Below are positions 36,826 to 45,577 of a DNA stretch of 62,479 nucleotides, piece by piece. The translations under genes were made by a program, and so were the position numbers. The stretch covers positions 1 through 62,479 of the forward strand of contig NZ_JARWOV010000306.1 in assembly GCF_029868855.1 (NCBI RefSeq). The letters run 5' to 3'. The notes under the pieces were generated by a model. The model made no database searches. It saw nothing but the letters and a program-made list of their open reading frames with translations, and had not been told where the DNA came from. This DNA is from Nocardia carnea. Lineage in GTDB: Bacteria > Actinomycetota > Actinomycetes > Mycobacteriales > Mycobacteriaceae. The first letter of the stretch is position 1. Every line of letters starts with the position of its first letter.

Positions 36826-37311
36826 ATGAGTACCGGCACGGTATCCGTCGCGGAACCCATGCATTCCGAGATCGTAACGCGGCTGCAGATCGAGTTCGCC
36901 GCCGAGTTCGGCACACCGAGTCCAACGTTCGACGTGCTGCTGCCCCGTTTCCAGGCGCTCCTCTCGGACAACGCCGCTTTTGCACTTCTCGCCGGGGATC
37001 CGATGGCACCGGCGGGCTACGCCGTCGTCACGCTACGCCCGACGGTCTACTGCGACGGGCTACTTGCGGTCCTCGATGAACTTTACGTGCGCCCGCCTCT
37101 TCGCCGCTCGGGTATCGGTACCGCAATGCTCGACCGGGCGATTGCCGAGGTACGCACCAGAGGCGGCGGCGAGATGCATATCAACGTGGATGAGATCGAT
37201 ATCGACGCACGGAGATTCTATGAGCGCCACCAGTTCGTGAACATCCAGCCCGGAACCGACTACCGCATGCTGTGCTACACAAGAGAATTGTCGATTCCGG
37301 CGGCAACATGA
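36826..37311 (+). CDS. GNAT family N-acetyltransferase
   Basis: A 161-residue GCN5-related acetyltransferase. The acetyl-CoA loop is RPPLRRSGIGTAML (R/Q-x-x-G-x-G), preceded by the LAVLDELYV strand, and the closing RFYERHQFVNI is typical. AAAGGA precedes the ATG at 36826. The acceptor substrate is unknown. It stands alone between small hypothetical genes. Confidence 0.85.
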   Translation: MSTGTVSVAEPMHSEIVTRLQIEFAAEFGTPSPTFDVLLPRFQALLSDNAAFALLAGDPMAPAGYAVVTLRPTVYCDGLLAVLDELYVRPPLRRSGIGTAMLDRAIAEVRTRGGGEMHINVDEIDIDARRFYERHQFVNIQPGTDYRMLCYTRELSIPAAT

Positions 37312-37434
37312 TCAGGCGTTCAACCATCCGCTTCCCACACGGCCCGGTTCGTCCAGAACTGCAGCCGACAGATCGACCGAACCGAATATCGAGTAAACCC
37401 GGAAGAATAGCGGGCACGGGGATATTATGAAAGA

Positions 37435-37701
37435 ATGTTGATGCCAACATTTTCCGTCACGATCATAGGGGTACTTGCGGCCGTCGTCGCACTGATGTGG
37501 AAACGGTCGACTCCTGGCCTCACAGTGTTGTTCGCGCTGCTCGGCGCCTGGCTCGGATTTGCAGGGGGAGCCTTGGTCGGTTTGGCTGTCGATATCATCA
37601 GTGGCGGCGGAGGATTCCTCGCGCTGATCGGCCACACTGCTGCAGCTGCTGGAGCTGTCACAGGGGTGCACAGAGTATGTACACGGGCACCGGGCGAGTA
37701 G
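37435..37701 (+). CDS. Small membrane protein
   Basis: An 88-residue hydrophobic protein with about three predicted membrane segments (TFSVTIIGVLAAVVALMW, LTVLFALLGAWLGFAGGAL, FLALIGHTAAAAGAVTG). No family is recognised. Starts at 37435 and 37441 are both possible. It is followed by a strong hairpin terminator. Confidence 0.55.
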   Translation: MLMPTFSVTIIGVLAAVVALMWKRSTPGLTVLFALLGAWLGFAGGALVGLAVDIISGGGGFLALIGHTAAAAGAVTGVHRVCTRAPGE

Positions 37702-37791
37702 CTCGGGAATACTGCGGTATTCGCACGGTAATTTTGCGAGGCTCCCCAGCACGATTTCGTGGTCCGTTTCCGGGCAACGTGACGAGCCGGC

Positions 37792-37826
37792 ACCACTGAC
37801 CGGACTCGGGTGGTCCGGTCAGTGGT
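37792..37826. terminator. 14-bp-stem hairpin terminator
   Basis: ACCACTGACCGGAC (37792-37805) pairs perfectly with GTCCGGTCAGTGGT (37813-37826) around a 7-base loop. It separates the small membrane protein gene from the DoxX-like gene. Confidence 0.75.
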
Positions 37827-37873
37827 CGCCTCGGCCCTCGGAGACCAGATCCAACGGTTTGACAGGGGATAAT

Positions 37874-38242
37874 ATGGACCTTCTTCCAGACCCGGCATGG
37901 CCGGTGCTCGTACTCGCCGGAGTTCAGTTCGTGGACGCTGCGATGTGCGTACGGCCGCCGCATTTCATTGCACTGTGCTTGAAGGCCGTCAATTGGCCGC
38001 GAAAACTATGGTGGTTGTTGCCGCCCATCAAGTCTATCCTTGGAACCGGCATGATCGCTGGGCTATGGTTTCCGTACATCGCGGCGGTATCATGCACAGC
38101 GTTGGTTGCTTACTTCCTTGTCGCAATCGGAATGCATATCGGAGCCGGCGATCTCGGCCGCAACCTCTACATAAATGCCGTCGGAATGCTATCGATCTCG
38201 GCCACAACATTGCTCGGCTGCTTTGTGCTTCCGAATCTCTGA
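37874..38242 (+). CDS. DoxX-like family membrane protein
   Basis: A 122-residue protein with four probable membrane helices (WPVLVLAGVQFVDAAMCV, KLWWLLPPIKSILGTG, IAAVSCTALVAYFLVAIGM, LSISATTLLGCFVLPNL), resembling the DoxX-like family. AGGGG precedes the ATG at 37874. These proteins are often linked to redox or lipid processes, but no partner is evident here. Confidence 0.65.
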   Translation: MDLLPDPAWPVLVLAGVQFVDAAMCVRPPHFIALCLKAVNWPRKLWWLLPPIKSILGTGMIAGLWFPYIAAVSCTALVAYFLVAIGMHIGAGDLGRNLYINAVGMLSISATTLLGCFVLPNL

Positions 38243-38444
38243 GGCGAAGCGCCGATCGGGGCTCACCCACACCCGCCCGGTGCGAACCACATCAGGCGGC
38301 TGAAACCTTCGGCTCGCGACGAAGAGTAATCTCTCGGCGAGAAACCGTCGACTGCAAGTGTTCCCGTCAGGCACGGACCCAACGAAGCCCACGCCAGCCG
38401 ATAGATGGGCGGTACATCGGGGAGGATGGTGATAAATTCGTGCC

Positions 38445-39452
38445 ATGAGAACAGTAGCTGTTCTAGCCAGAGAAGGCGTGATCGGCTTCGAGTTCACGGT
38501 ACCTGGTTTGGTTTTCGAGATGGCCAACACAGTCGTCAGCAACTCTTACGCAATCAGATTGTGTGCACCCGGCAGGCAGGTCAGGGCAAGTGCACAGCTC
38601 GGCGGATTCGAACTGAACACGACCTGGGGACTCGAGGGCCTGGCAGAAGCCGATCTCGTGGTCGTTCCCGGTGTGCTCGAGTGTTTTGAGCCGCTGTCGG
38701 CGGAGGTGAGTTCGGCGCTCCTGGCGGCTGCAGATCGCGGGGCCCGAATCATGTCGGTGTGCATCGGTGCCTTCGCGGTAGCATCTATCGGTCTTCTGGA
38801 TGGTGTTCGTGCGACTACTCATTGGAAGTTCGCGCCAGTGCTTGCGCAGATGTACCCCCGTGTCGAGGTAGATGCATCCGTGCTGTACATCGATAGCGGT
38901 CGAGTGCTGACGTCCGCCGGAATCGCTTCGGGGCTCGATCTGTGCCTGCATATCGTCCGGTCCGATCTGGGTGCTGAAGCCGCCGCCGATACCGCCCGCA
39001 GAATTGTTATGCCACCCCATCGGTTCGGCGGCCAGGCGCAGTACATCGAATACTCCGCATTATCGCACGGTAATGCTGGACTGAGCCGAACTATGGAGTG
39101 GATACAGGAGAATCTACATCTTCCGCTGACTCTACACGATATCGCCCAACATGCGTCTATGAGCGTCCGTAGCCTCAATCGGCATTTTCGCGCCGAAATC
39201 GGTGCGACTCCGCTTCAATGGCTGCAACGAGCAAGGCTCGATCGCGCAAGGCAGCTACTCGAAATGACAAACCTCAGCGTGGAGCGTGTCGCAATCGAAG
39301 CGGGTTTCGGAACCGCGCAGGCCTTGCGCTATCACTTTTCAAGAATTATCGGAACCTCACCGTATTCATATCGCGCAACATTCAGTGAAGCAAATGCAGC
39401 ACGCGTTTTCCCACCGTCGACGGAGCACAATAGCGGCGGGCGGCGCGGATGA
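38445..39452 (+). CDS. GlxA-type AraC regulator (DJ-1/PfpI + AraC HTH)
   Basis: A 335-residue regulator with an N-terminal DJ-1/PfpI-like domain (residues about 1-190, with the nucleophile-elbow-like MSVCIGAFAVA) and a C-terminal AraC double helix-turn-helix (SMSVRSLNRHFRAEIGATPL, then VERVAIEAGFGTAQALRYHF). The Cys elbow may sense a ligand or redox state. It stands next to, and convergent with, LysR paralogue 3. Confidence 0.9.
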   Translation: MRTVAVLAREGVIGFEFTVPGLVFEMANTVVSNSYAIRLCAPGRQVRASAQLGGFELNTTWGLEGLAEADLVVVPGVLECFEPLSAEVSSALLAAADRGARIMSVCIGAFAVASIGLLDGVRATTHWKFAPVLAQMYPRVEVDASVLYIDSGRVLTSAGIASGLDLCLHIVRSDLGAEAAADTARRIVMPPHRFGGQAQYIEYSALSHGNAGLSRTMEWIQENLHLPLTLHDIAQHASMSVRSLNRHFRAEIGATPLQWLQRARLDRARQLLEMTNLSVERVAIEAGFGTAQALRYHFSRIIGTSPYSYRATFSEANAARVFPPSTEHNSGGRRG

Positions 39453-39535
39453 TTCGCAGGTATCGGCCGCGGCAACCTGCCGAACCGTGACAGCCGCCGG
39501 CACTGCGTGGGTTGTTCCATATCGCAGATCCCGCG

Positions 39536-40456
39536 CTACGGTGCGATACTCGTGAATGCGTGAACGGGTGGTGTGTCGTTACCCCCGCGCCACACCGAAA
39601 TGAGCATGCACGGCGGGAGATCGGAAACGGGGACCAAGGCCAGGCCCGGATAGCAGCCGGCCCAAGGCAGCGAAGCAACCGTCAGATACGGTAACCGAAG
39701 CCGCTGGACCAGCGTCATCACATCCAGGATGCTCGACCGGCGGTGCCGGTAGATGTTCGTCGGCCCCGCGTCTGCGCACCGCAGCGGTGTTCCCCTCGGC
39801 GTATGGGTCGGTAGCCATACCGACCGGCAAGGATCCGACATCTCCCGGCCTATGTCCAGAACAACGTGGCGCGCGGCGAGGGTCTCCACGCTGATCTCGC
39901 GGTGCCGGGCAAGTGCGTGATCGCTCGGCACGAGCACCGCACGAGTTGTTTTCGCCAGCACCGGACCGATGCTCAGACCGTGTCCGGTCACCAGGTCGGT
40001 GCCGTCCACGGGAGTCCACGCCAGCAAGACATCGATCAGCCCCTCCTGAAGTGAGGCGAAACCGCTGCATTCGAACTGTGCGAAGGTGACCACATCGAGT
40101 GCAGGGTTCCTGGCCTGGCACTCGTCTGCCAGATGCGCCACGAACTTCGCGCTCACCGTGGCTGGATATCCCACACGCAGAATCTCCCGGGCGCTGGCGG
40201 CTGTGAGACGGGCACGTTCGACAACATCGAGAATCTGGGCGTGCGCGGGTCGAATGTCCTTGCGCAACTGCTCACCGAGTGCCGTCAGCTGGACCTGGCG
40301 GGAAGTCCGCGCAAACAATTCTCCGCCTACTTCTTTCTCCAGGGACTGCACTATTTGACTCACCCGGCCGGTCGTCAGATGCAACCGCTGGGCTGTCCGA
40401 CGGAAGTGCAGTTCATCGGCAAGGGCGAGGAACACCTCTATACTTCGCAGTTCCAT
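39536..40456 (-). CDS. LysR-type regulator (paralogue 3), ECF41-linked
   Basis: A 306-residue LysR regulator starting MELRSIEVFLALADELHF, with TTGRVSQIVQSLEKEVGG in the recognition region. The C-terminal block YPGLALVPVSDLPPCMLISV is shared with paralogues 1 and 2. Ten bases upstream ends a 50-residue ORF, and both lie downstream of an exact ECF41-type promoter on the same strand. This LysR gene is therefore the best candidate target of the neighbouring sigma factor. Confidence 0.88.
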   Translation of the reverse strand: MELRSIEVFLALADELHFRRTAQRLHLTTGRVSQIVQSLEKEVGGELFARTSRQVQLTALGEQLRKDIRPAHAQILDVVERARLTAASAREILRVGYPATVSAKFVAHLADECQARNPALDVVTFAQFECSGFASLQEGLIDVLLAWTPVDGTDLVTGHGLSIGPVLAKTTRAVLVPSDHALARHREISVETLAARHVVLDIGREMSDPCRSVWLPTHTPRGTPLRCADAGPTNIYRHRRSSILDVMTLVQRLRLPYLTVASLPWAGCYPGLALVPVSDLPPCMLISVWRGGNDTPPVHAFTSIAP

Positions 40457-40465
40457 GATCTGTGC

Positions 40466-40618
40466 TCACTTCCTGCACGGAAACACATTCGAACACGCTG
40501 ATGCCGGGCCCCGGTCCGGCCCTTGCTGGGCCTGGGTGCGCCCGGAAGCACGTTGATGCCCCCGTCTCGGCATCGGCGAGGGAGCGCGGCTTGCTGCCTT
40601 CGGCTGCTGTGTCGACAT
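40466..40618 (-). CDS. Small ORF between ECF41 promoter and LysR
   Basis: A 50-residue frame (MSTQQPKAASRAPSPMP...) with AGAGGA 7 bases before the ATG. It lies 40 bp downstream of the ECF41-type promoter and ends 10 bp before the LysR gene. The protein is Pro/Arg/Gln-rich with two late cysteines and has no recognised domain. It may be a leader peptide, a true small protein, or the stump of a lost ECF41 target gene. Confidence 0.4.
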   Translation of the reverse strand: MSTQQPKAASRAPSPMPRRGHQRASGRTQAQQGPDRGPASACSNVFPCRK

Positions 40619-40657
40619 ATCAGGTCCTCTTGGCTCGAGGGATCGGTGTGAGCAGGG

Positions 40658-40684
40658 GACGAATCAGGGGCGATTCATGTGACA
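40658..40684 (-). promoter_or_regulatory. ECF41-type promoter
   Basis: On the minus strand TGTCACA (40684-40678) is followed after exactly 16 bases by CGTC (40661-40658). This is the published ECF41 consensus TGTCACA-N16-CGTC. It lies about 180 bp from, and reads away from, the ECF41 sigma gene, toward the small ORF and LysR paralogue 3. Confidence 0.75.
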
Positions 40685-40728
40685 GGGGTCGGCACGTGCC
40701 TGTGCTCTCGGCCCGCTCGACACGTCTG

Positions 40729-40796
40729 TCCTGCTGGCCACTCGATCGTTGGCCATGGGCGGGCGAGATAGCCAGCCCATTATGGACAGATGGCGT
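40729..40796 (-). repeat. Dispersed repeat, copy B (inverted)
   Basis: This is the inverted match of copy A at 35189-35253, with the same CCATCTGTCCATAATGGGC core. Here it lies between the ECF41 promoter and the sigma gene. Confidence 0.7.
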
Positions 40797-40864
40797 CGTA
40801 TTATGGCCTCCACCGACACTCGGCATCGCACCGGATAACATGACCGGGTGGCAGTGGTGTTCGG

Positions 40865-41734
40865 ATGCGTGGCATGACCGACTGGAAACAAGAGCGGCGT
40901 CGCCTGTTCGCTGTCGCGTATCGGCTGTTGGGCAGCGCCGCTGAGGCCGAGGACGCGGTGCAGGAGGCGTTTCTTCGCTTCCACAGTTCGGCACCCGCCG
41001 ATTTGAAGGACACCCGCGCCTGGCTCACGACGGTGACATCCCGCATCTGCTTCGACACGCTGAAATCTGCTCGTGCGCGCCGTGAGAGGTATGTCGGAAC
41101 CTGGTTGCCCGAGCCGTTGCTCGCCAGCGACGATATCGATATCGGTGATACCGCCGCGCTGCGCGAGTCTGTCCGGGTCGCGGTCCTGCTGGTCCTGGAG
41201 ACGTTGACGCCGGCGGAGCGCATAGCCCTGATCTTGCACGACGCGTTCGGTATGGATTTCGACCGGGTCGCAGCGGTGGTACAGCGATCTCCGGAGGCCT
41301 GTCGTCAACTGGCGTCCCGAGCTCGCCGACGGGTACGAACCGAGGCACCGCCCCGCACGGAGGTCTCCACAGCGGAACATCACCAGGTTGCCGCGGCGTT
41401 TCTCGCCGCCAGCGTAGACGGGGACCTGGATGCGCTCGTCTCCATGCTCGACCCGCATATCGTCCTCCGGTCCGACGGCGGCGGTCATATTCCGGCCGCC
41501 CGGCATCCGGTGGAAGGGGTGGACAACGTCTTGACGCTGCTCGCCGGCCTGGGACGGCTCTACGAAGGCGTCGAAAGCATCCCGGTAGCACTTGCGGCCG
41601 GCGAAGGGTTTCTGCTGGTCCTCGCGGGCACTGTGCTCGGAGTGATCAGCCTCGATATCGATAGAGGCCGGATCACGGAGATGAACCTCGTCGTCAACCC
41701 GGAGAAACTGCGTCGTTTTGCATCGGACAGCTGA
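40865..41734 (+). CDS. ECF41-type sigma factor with fused SnoaL-like domain
   Basis: A 289-residue extracytoplasmic-function sigma factor. Region 2 (LFAVAYRLLGSAAEAEDAVQ) and region 4 (LTPAERIALILHDAFGMDF) are followed by a C-terminal SnoaL-like domain. ECF41 hallmarks are WLPEP at 80-84, DGGG at 204-207 and NPEKL at 278-282; the latter two regulate activity in studied members without an anti-sigma factor. The start is ATG 40865 or 40874, neither with a clear ribosome site. The usual partner (carboxymuconolactone decarboxylase, oxidoreductase or epimerase) is not next to it. Confidence 0.88.
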   Translation: MRGMTDWKQERRRLFAVAYRLLGSAAEAEDAVQEAFLRFHSSAPADLKDTRAWLTTVTSRICFDTLKSARARRERYVGTWLPEPLLASDDIDIGDTAALRESVRVAVLLVLETLTPAERIALILHDAFGMDFDRVAAVVQRSPEACRQLASRARRRVRTEAPPRTEVSTAEHHQVAAAFLAASVDGDLDALVSMLDPHIVLRSDGGGHIPAARHPVEGVDNVLTLLAGLGRLYEGVESIPVALAAGEGFLLVLAGTVLGVISLDIDRGRITEMNLVVNPEKLRRFASDS

Positions 41735-41838
41735 ACCCCGGCGAGTCGAATCGTTCAGCTGAATTAAATGCCTGCTCGCCTGACTGAACAAATCGCCGGC
41801 AGGCCGCGCGGTCATCTATAGTCGAATCCGCGTGACGA

Positions 41839-41910
41839 TGGAGTATGGGGTAATTGGCAGCCCGACTGATTCTGGATCAGTTCGTCCAGGTTCGAGTCCT
41901 GGTACTCCAG
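41839..41910 (+). tRNA. tRNA-Gln (CTG)
   Basis: This is a 72-nt cloverleaf. The acceptor TGGAGTA pairs with TACTCCA with discriminator G; anticodon stem ACTGA/TCAGT encloses TTCTGGA with anticodon CTG at 41872-41874; the T arm is CCAGG-TTCGAGT-CCTGG. CCA is not encoded. Confidence 0.92.
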
Positions 41911-42016
41911 CTTTCCGGAAGTGAACCTTGCACTGGTCCGCAACTCGAGGTGGGACACTGGTAGGGTTTTCGGGCCGCCGTACGTGTTACACATTCGGTC
42001 TCGGCGTGATACCTGA

Positions 42017-42088
42017 TGGGGTATGGGGTAATCGGTAGCCCGACTGACTTTGACTCAGACGATCCAGGTTCGAGTCCTGGTACCCCAG
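42017..42088 (+). tRNA. tRNA-Gln (TTG)
   Basis: This is a 72-nt cloverleaf. The acceptor TGGGGTA pairs with TACCCCA with discriminator G; the anticodon loop CTTTGAC has TTG at 42050-42052. The outer pair of the anticodon stem is A-A (ACTGA/TCAGA), a mismatch not present in the neighbouring tRNA. The T arm is CCAGG-TTCGAGT-CCTGG. CCA is not encoded. Confidence 0.9.
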
Positions 42089-42094
42089 CCGAGC

Positions 42095-42116
42095 GTTGGC
42101 GCAGCCGACCGCCAAC
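42095..42116 (+). terminator. Hairpin after the tRNA pair
   Basis: GTTGGCG (42095-42101) pairs with CGCCAAC (42110-42116) around 8 bases, 7 bp after the second tRNA-Gln. It probably ends the tRNA transcript. Confidence 0.6.
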
Positions 42117-42646
42117 AGCGCCTTTCCAGCGCACCTCGCCCAGCATGCGCTCATAACTCGCGCACCCCGCCGTGTGGTGTGCGAGTTCGCGTTTTCCTAT
42201 TCTTCCGAGTAGTCGCCACCGATCCGGTCGCCAGGGAAAGCGTACACGCAACGATACGCCGCGGCGAGATCCCGTACACGGTAGACGGTGGGATACAGGC
42301 ACGTTCTGCCCATGGGCTGATTCTCGTCCGGTAGGTCGGCCCCTCGACATTCGACTATGCAAGAGCACACAACAATTAGGGTTTTTCAACAATCAAAGGT
42401 GACATTCTGCCCGAAACGACCGACGCGCACCGGTCCGATCACACCCGGATGGTGCAAATGACCAGGTAGCCGGCATCGACCGACACCGGCCGATGCCTGA
42501 CGGGAGGTTCCGGTCTCGACCAGAGCCGAAACGAAGCCTTTGTTGACGATATCGGCCGGCGAATTACTCTCGGGCCATACCTTGCCGGACAGTGAGGCCA
42601 TTCGGTTCGGCCGAAGCGAACCGGATCGACAGATCGAGAGGTCCCC
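42117..42646. other. Intergenic stretch; one leader hairpin
   Basis: No gene is recognised. Near the end CGGTTCG-N7-CGAACCG (42603-42623) forms a 7-bp hairpin in the leader of the following secreted-peptide gene, just before its GAGAGG ribosome site, where it could modulate translation. Confidence 0.5.
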
Positions 42647-42925
42647 ATGTTCTCCCACACTCAGCACATCAACCGGGTGCGTCGCATCGCAGTGCGCTGC
42701 CTTGCCGCCTGTACGCTCGCAGCGCTGCCAATGGGGGCGGCTCTGATCTCGAATGCATTCGATACGACCCCCGCCACGCGGCTCGAGCAGGCGAGGCCGG
42801 AGCCCAGCGGCGAACTCGGCGGCTCACACGGAGAGCTTGGACAGTGCACGGAAACCACATGCAGGCCCCAGCAATCGCCGAACGACCCGTCCACACCCGA
42901 TGAGCCGGAGGTCGAATTTCTCTGA
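42647..42925 (+). CDS. Small secreted protein
   Basis: A 92-residue protein with a typical signal peptide: a basic start (RVRRIAVR) and a hydrophobic core (CLAACTLAALPMGAALIS). The mature part of about 60 residues is acidic, Pro-rich and has two cysteines (GQCTETTC). GAGAGG lies 5 bases before the ATG. No family is recognised. It is upstream of an ESX-related gene group, but nothing shows a link. Confidence 0.55.
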   Translation: MFSHTQHINRVRRIAVRCLAACTLAALPMGAALISNAFDTTPATRLEQARPEPSGELGGSHGELGQCTETTCRPQQSPNDPSTPDEPEVEFL

Positions 42926-43393
42926 GGCAGCTCGGATCTCGCCCCGATCGGTCGCGTGCCACCGCTCGCTGCACGTCCCCCGCAAAAGGCGCCAGGCGTT
43001 ACGTGAGCTGCTCCAGCTGGCGCATGCCTGGGCCAGTGATGACTTGTCGTTGGCCTGAGCGTGGGCCAGGATAAGCCACTCGTTTCCCAACGATTCGAAG
43101 CAGAGCTACCCATGGTGGCAACCAGCCAACAGGACCTGTCCTTCAATACCTCCGAAGTTCCCTCGGATTTCACCGCGTCGGAATCTTCACACCTGGCAGG
43201 TTTCGAGTGCGCGCACCGAATGGCGTTGAATCTGCAGTCCGGCCGTGCAGTCATCCTCAACAAAACGAGATACCTCCCGTCCGGACCATAATCTGGAACA
43301 TCGATATAACCGCCGGACCCGCTAGGCGTATTCGGTGAGCGCCGCTCGTAATCGACAAGCAGGCTGCGGACGCAAAGGCGATCGGAAACACAA
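42926..43393. other. Stretch with only weak open frames
   Basis: No recognised gene. One frame near 42990-43058 reads KRRQALRELLQLAHAWASDD and could be the end of a lost gene; another weak frame at 43061-43291 lacks a ribosome site. I would leave both unannotated. Confidence 0.4.
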
Positions 43394-45403
43394 GTGACCA
43401 TGTATTACATATACAACAGCGCGGGAAAGTTTGTCGAAGTCGAGCGTCCGCCCGATACCGGTTACTACTATGTGCGAGAACGAGAAGGTATTGACGATTT
43501 TGACATAACCGACGATTTCAAATACACCTTGTGGCAAGCCAACCCTTCCGGCGACGACAAAATACTGAAAGAGTGGGGCAGCGGTGACGACAGGGACTTC
43601 ATCGTCACGGAAGACGGCTACAAATACAAAACCAAGAAGAACTCATACGGCAATACCGTAGCCGACCCCGACGCAGGACGAGAACGCTACTCCCATAGGA
43701 TGCCCGACAAGGTCGATCCCGACAACAGCAGCAGTTCGCTCACCAGCCCCAACGGAACCTACCGTTTAAAGTTGGACGACCAGGGGAACCTGATCCTCAC
43801 CAGAAACGGTGACCCCGTCTGGGGTTATTCGGGGGCAGACGCACAGAACCTCCTAAAATACCTGGAATCCCCTGACAACAAAATTGCACTCAGGGACGAC
43901 GGGGCGATCGTAGAAGTCGACAAGGACGGCCAGATTGTCAAAGTTATTCGCGAGGCAGGCGACGAAACCCACCCGATACTGATCGTCCTGTATCACCCGA
44001 AGTACGGCACCCCGGTTCTGCATCATGCGATTTCGGAAACCCAAGATGCGCTGCAGCTACAGGTGGATTGCTTCGGAAAAGGAAAGCCCGAACTCGCGAA
44101 AGATGTATCCGAGTACCTCACGCACAACGACAGGCTCGCAGACCGGAGGAACCAAAGCAAGTTCACCGATAGGTACAACAACGACTATCTCGATCCGAAT
44201 ACCGATATCAAGATGAAGTACAAACAGGCGGATACGGCCATTGCCGGCATAGCGATCGATACGAGTACGACGAACAGTGCCGCATTCAAGAAGATTGTCG
44301 ATACGTACCATGAATTGAACGACAAACTACGAGCAGTCGACAACGAATCCTCCAGATATACTGAAAAAGTATGGGACAGCCCAGGCGAGGTCACCAAGCT
44401 CTCGAAAGACGGAGAGATCGCGCTGTTGAACGCGATGCAAGAAACCCTGCGAGCCGCTGACAGAGTCCTGGAACAAGCCATAGCCGACAACCGCGAACTG
44501 GCAGACAGAACCGACCGGAAAAAGCCGGACGCACGTGAACGCGCCCGACGCCGTACCCAGGCAGCGGTACGGCACCGTGGTGGCGGGAGGGATTTCGCGG
44601 GTGACTCCGCAGGCCCCGTATCCAGGCAGACCGGTTCCCCACTTATTTCCGGACCGGGCGCCGGGCCTTTTCCTCTCGGCGAAGATCCCGCGCAAGCCGC
44701 GAATCCCGCACGCAAGATGCCGGAGCCCGATATCGACCGGCTCCTGGATGCCTCGAACCGGCCGTCGCTGCCAGCTGCCCCGAATAGCGCCCCGGACGCC
44801 AGTGCAATGGTGCCCATGATGCTGTTGCCGATATTGCAGCAGATGATGCAGCAACGGCAACAGAAGGACACCGCCGCACGCCAGGAGCGTGAACCGGTCC
44901 CACCCGAACCCGCATGGGATCGGCCTGCTCCAGGACCCGCGCAAGCGGCGTCGGTTCCGGCATCCCACAACGACAGCCCGATCACCGCGCCCGCGGCCAC
45001 CGAACACGGTCGCCAGGCAACCGCGCCTGGCATGGTGGACGTGGAGCTGCCCAACGGTGCCACACAGAAAGCCCCGGCGATCGTCGCGGAGGCGATCCGC
45101 CGCGAGATCGGCAACACCGAAGGCAGCGATGCCCACGCCGCCTACGCCGGAACCCCCGCCGCCCACTCCTGGGTTCCCATCGATGCCGCGGAGGCCCACA
45201 CCGGAGACATCGTGCAATGGAAGAATCGCAGCGCCCTCGTCGTCGGCTTCGGCGACGAACTCTATTTCCTCAGCAACGGGAAGATGGTGGCTGCCGATGT
45301 CGACAGTCCACCGGACGACGGCCACGGCGCGCATGGTCCATTCCAGGGCTTCTTCCGGCCGCCCGGTACCGCTGCCCCGGTCCCCGCGGCGTCGGCCGGA
45401 TAG
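43394..45403 (+). CDS. Lectin-like/DUF4226-like ESX-associated protein
   Basis: A 669-residue protein. Residues about 1-110 are Tyr/Asp-rich beta. About 115-190 resemble a bulb-type (B) lectin: NGTYRLKLDDQGNLILTRNG, then a second strand set with RDDGAIVEVDKDG. About 230-400 are helical (WXG-like hairpin candidate). Residues 420-560 are a Pro/Ala/Gln linker. The C-terminal ~110 residues (MVDVELPNGATQKAP, later TGDIVQWKNRSALVVGF) match the tail of mycobacterial/nocardial DUF4226-type proteins. It is probably an exported ESX substrate. The GC content falls in the first 1.2 kb, unlike its 3' half, suggesting a composite origin. Confidence 0.7.
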   Translation: MTMYYIYNSAGKFVEVERPPDTGYYYVREREGIDDFDITDDFKYTLWQANPSGDDKILKEWGSGDDRDFIVTEDGYKYKTKKNSYGNTVADPDAGRERYSHRMPDKVDPDNSSSSLTSPNGTYRLKLDDQGNLILTRNGDPVWGYSGADAQNLLKYLESPDNKIALRDDGAIVEVDKDGQIVKVIREAGDETHPILIVLYHPKYGTPVLHHAISETQDALQLQVDCFGKGKPELAKDVSEYLTHNDRLADRRNQSKFTDRYNNDYLDPNTDIKMKYKQADTAIAGIAIDTSTTNSAAFKKIVDTYHELNDKLRAVDNESSRYTEKVWDSPGEVTKLSKDGEIALLNAMQETLRAADRVLEQAIADNRELADRTDRKKPDARERARRRTQAAVRHRGGGRDFAGDSAGPVSRQTGSPLISGPGAGPFPLGEDPAQAANPARKMPEPDIDRLLDASNRPSLPAAPNSAPDASAMVPMMLLPILQQMMQQRQQKDTAARQEREPVPPEPAWDRPAPGPAQAASVPASHNDSPITAPAATEHGRQATAPGMVDVELPNGATQKAPAIVAEAIRREIGNTEGSDAHAAYAGTPAAHSWVPIDAAEAHTGDIVQWKNRSALVVGFGDELYFLSNGKMVAADVDSPPDDGHGAHGPFQGFFRPPGTAAPVPAASAG

Positions 45404-45577
45404 CGGAAGAATGTGGATCCGGTCGGCCACACAAAGCGCAAACCACGGAAACAGTCGTGCGAGCACAAGTAGAGTTCCAGGCATCATCGGCGTCTGGATA
45501 CACCGTGGCGGCCGGCGTTGCGTCGTTCGAGAACCGATACCCCTGCGGGCTCGGATGCGGCGGGAGAGGTAGCGGAC

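Noticed and set aside
41839..42088. Integration (att) site at the tRNA-Gln pair
   Set aside because: No integrase gene or repeated tRNA 3' end is visible nearby; the two tRNAs resemble each other because they are isoacceptors.
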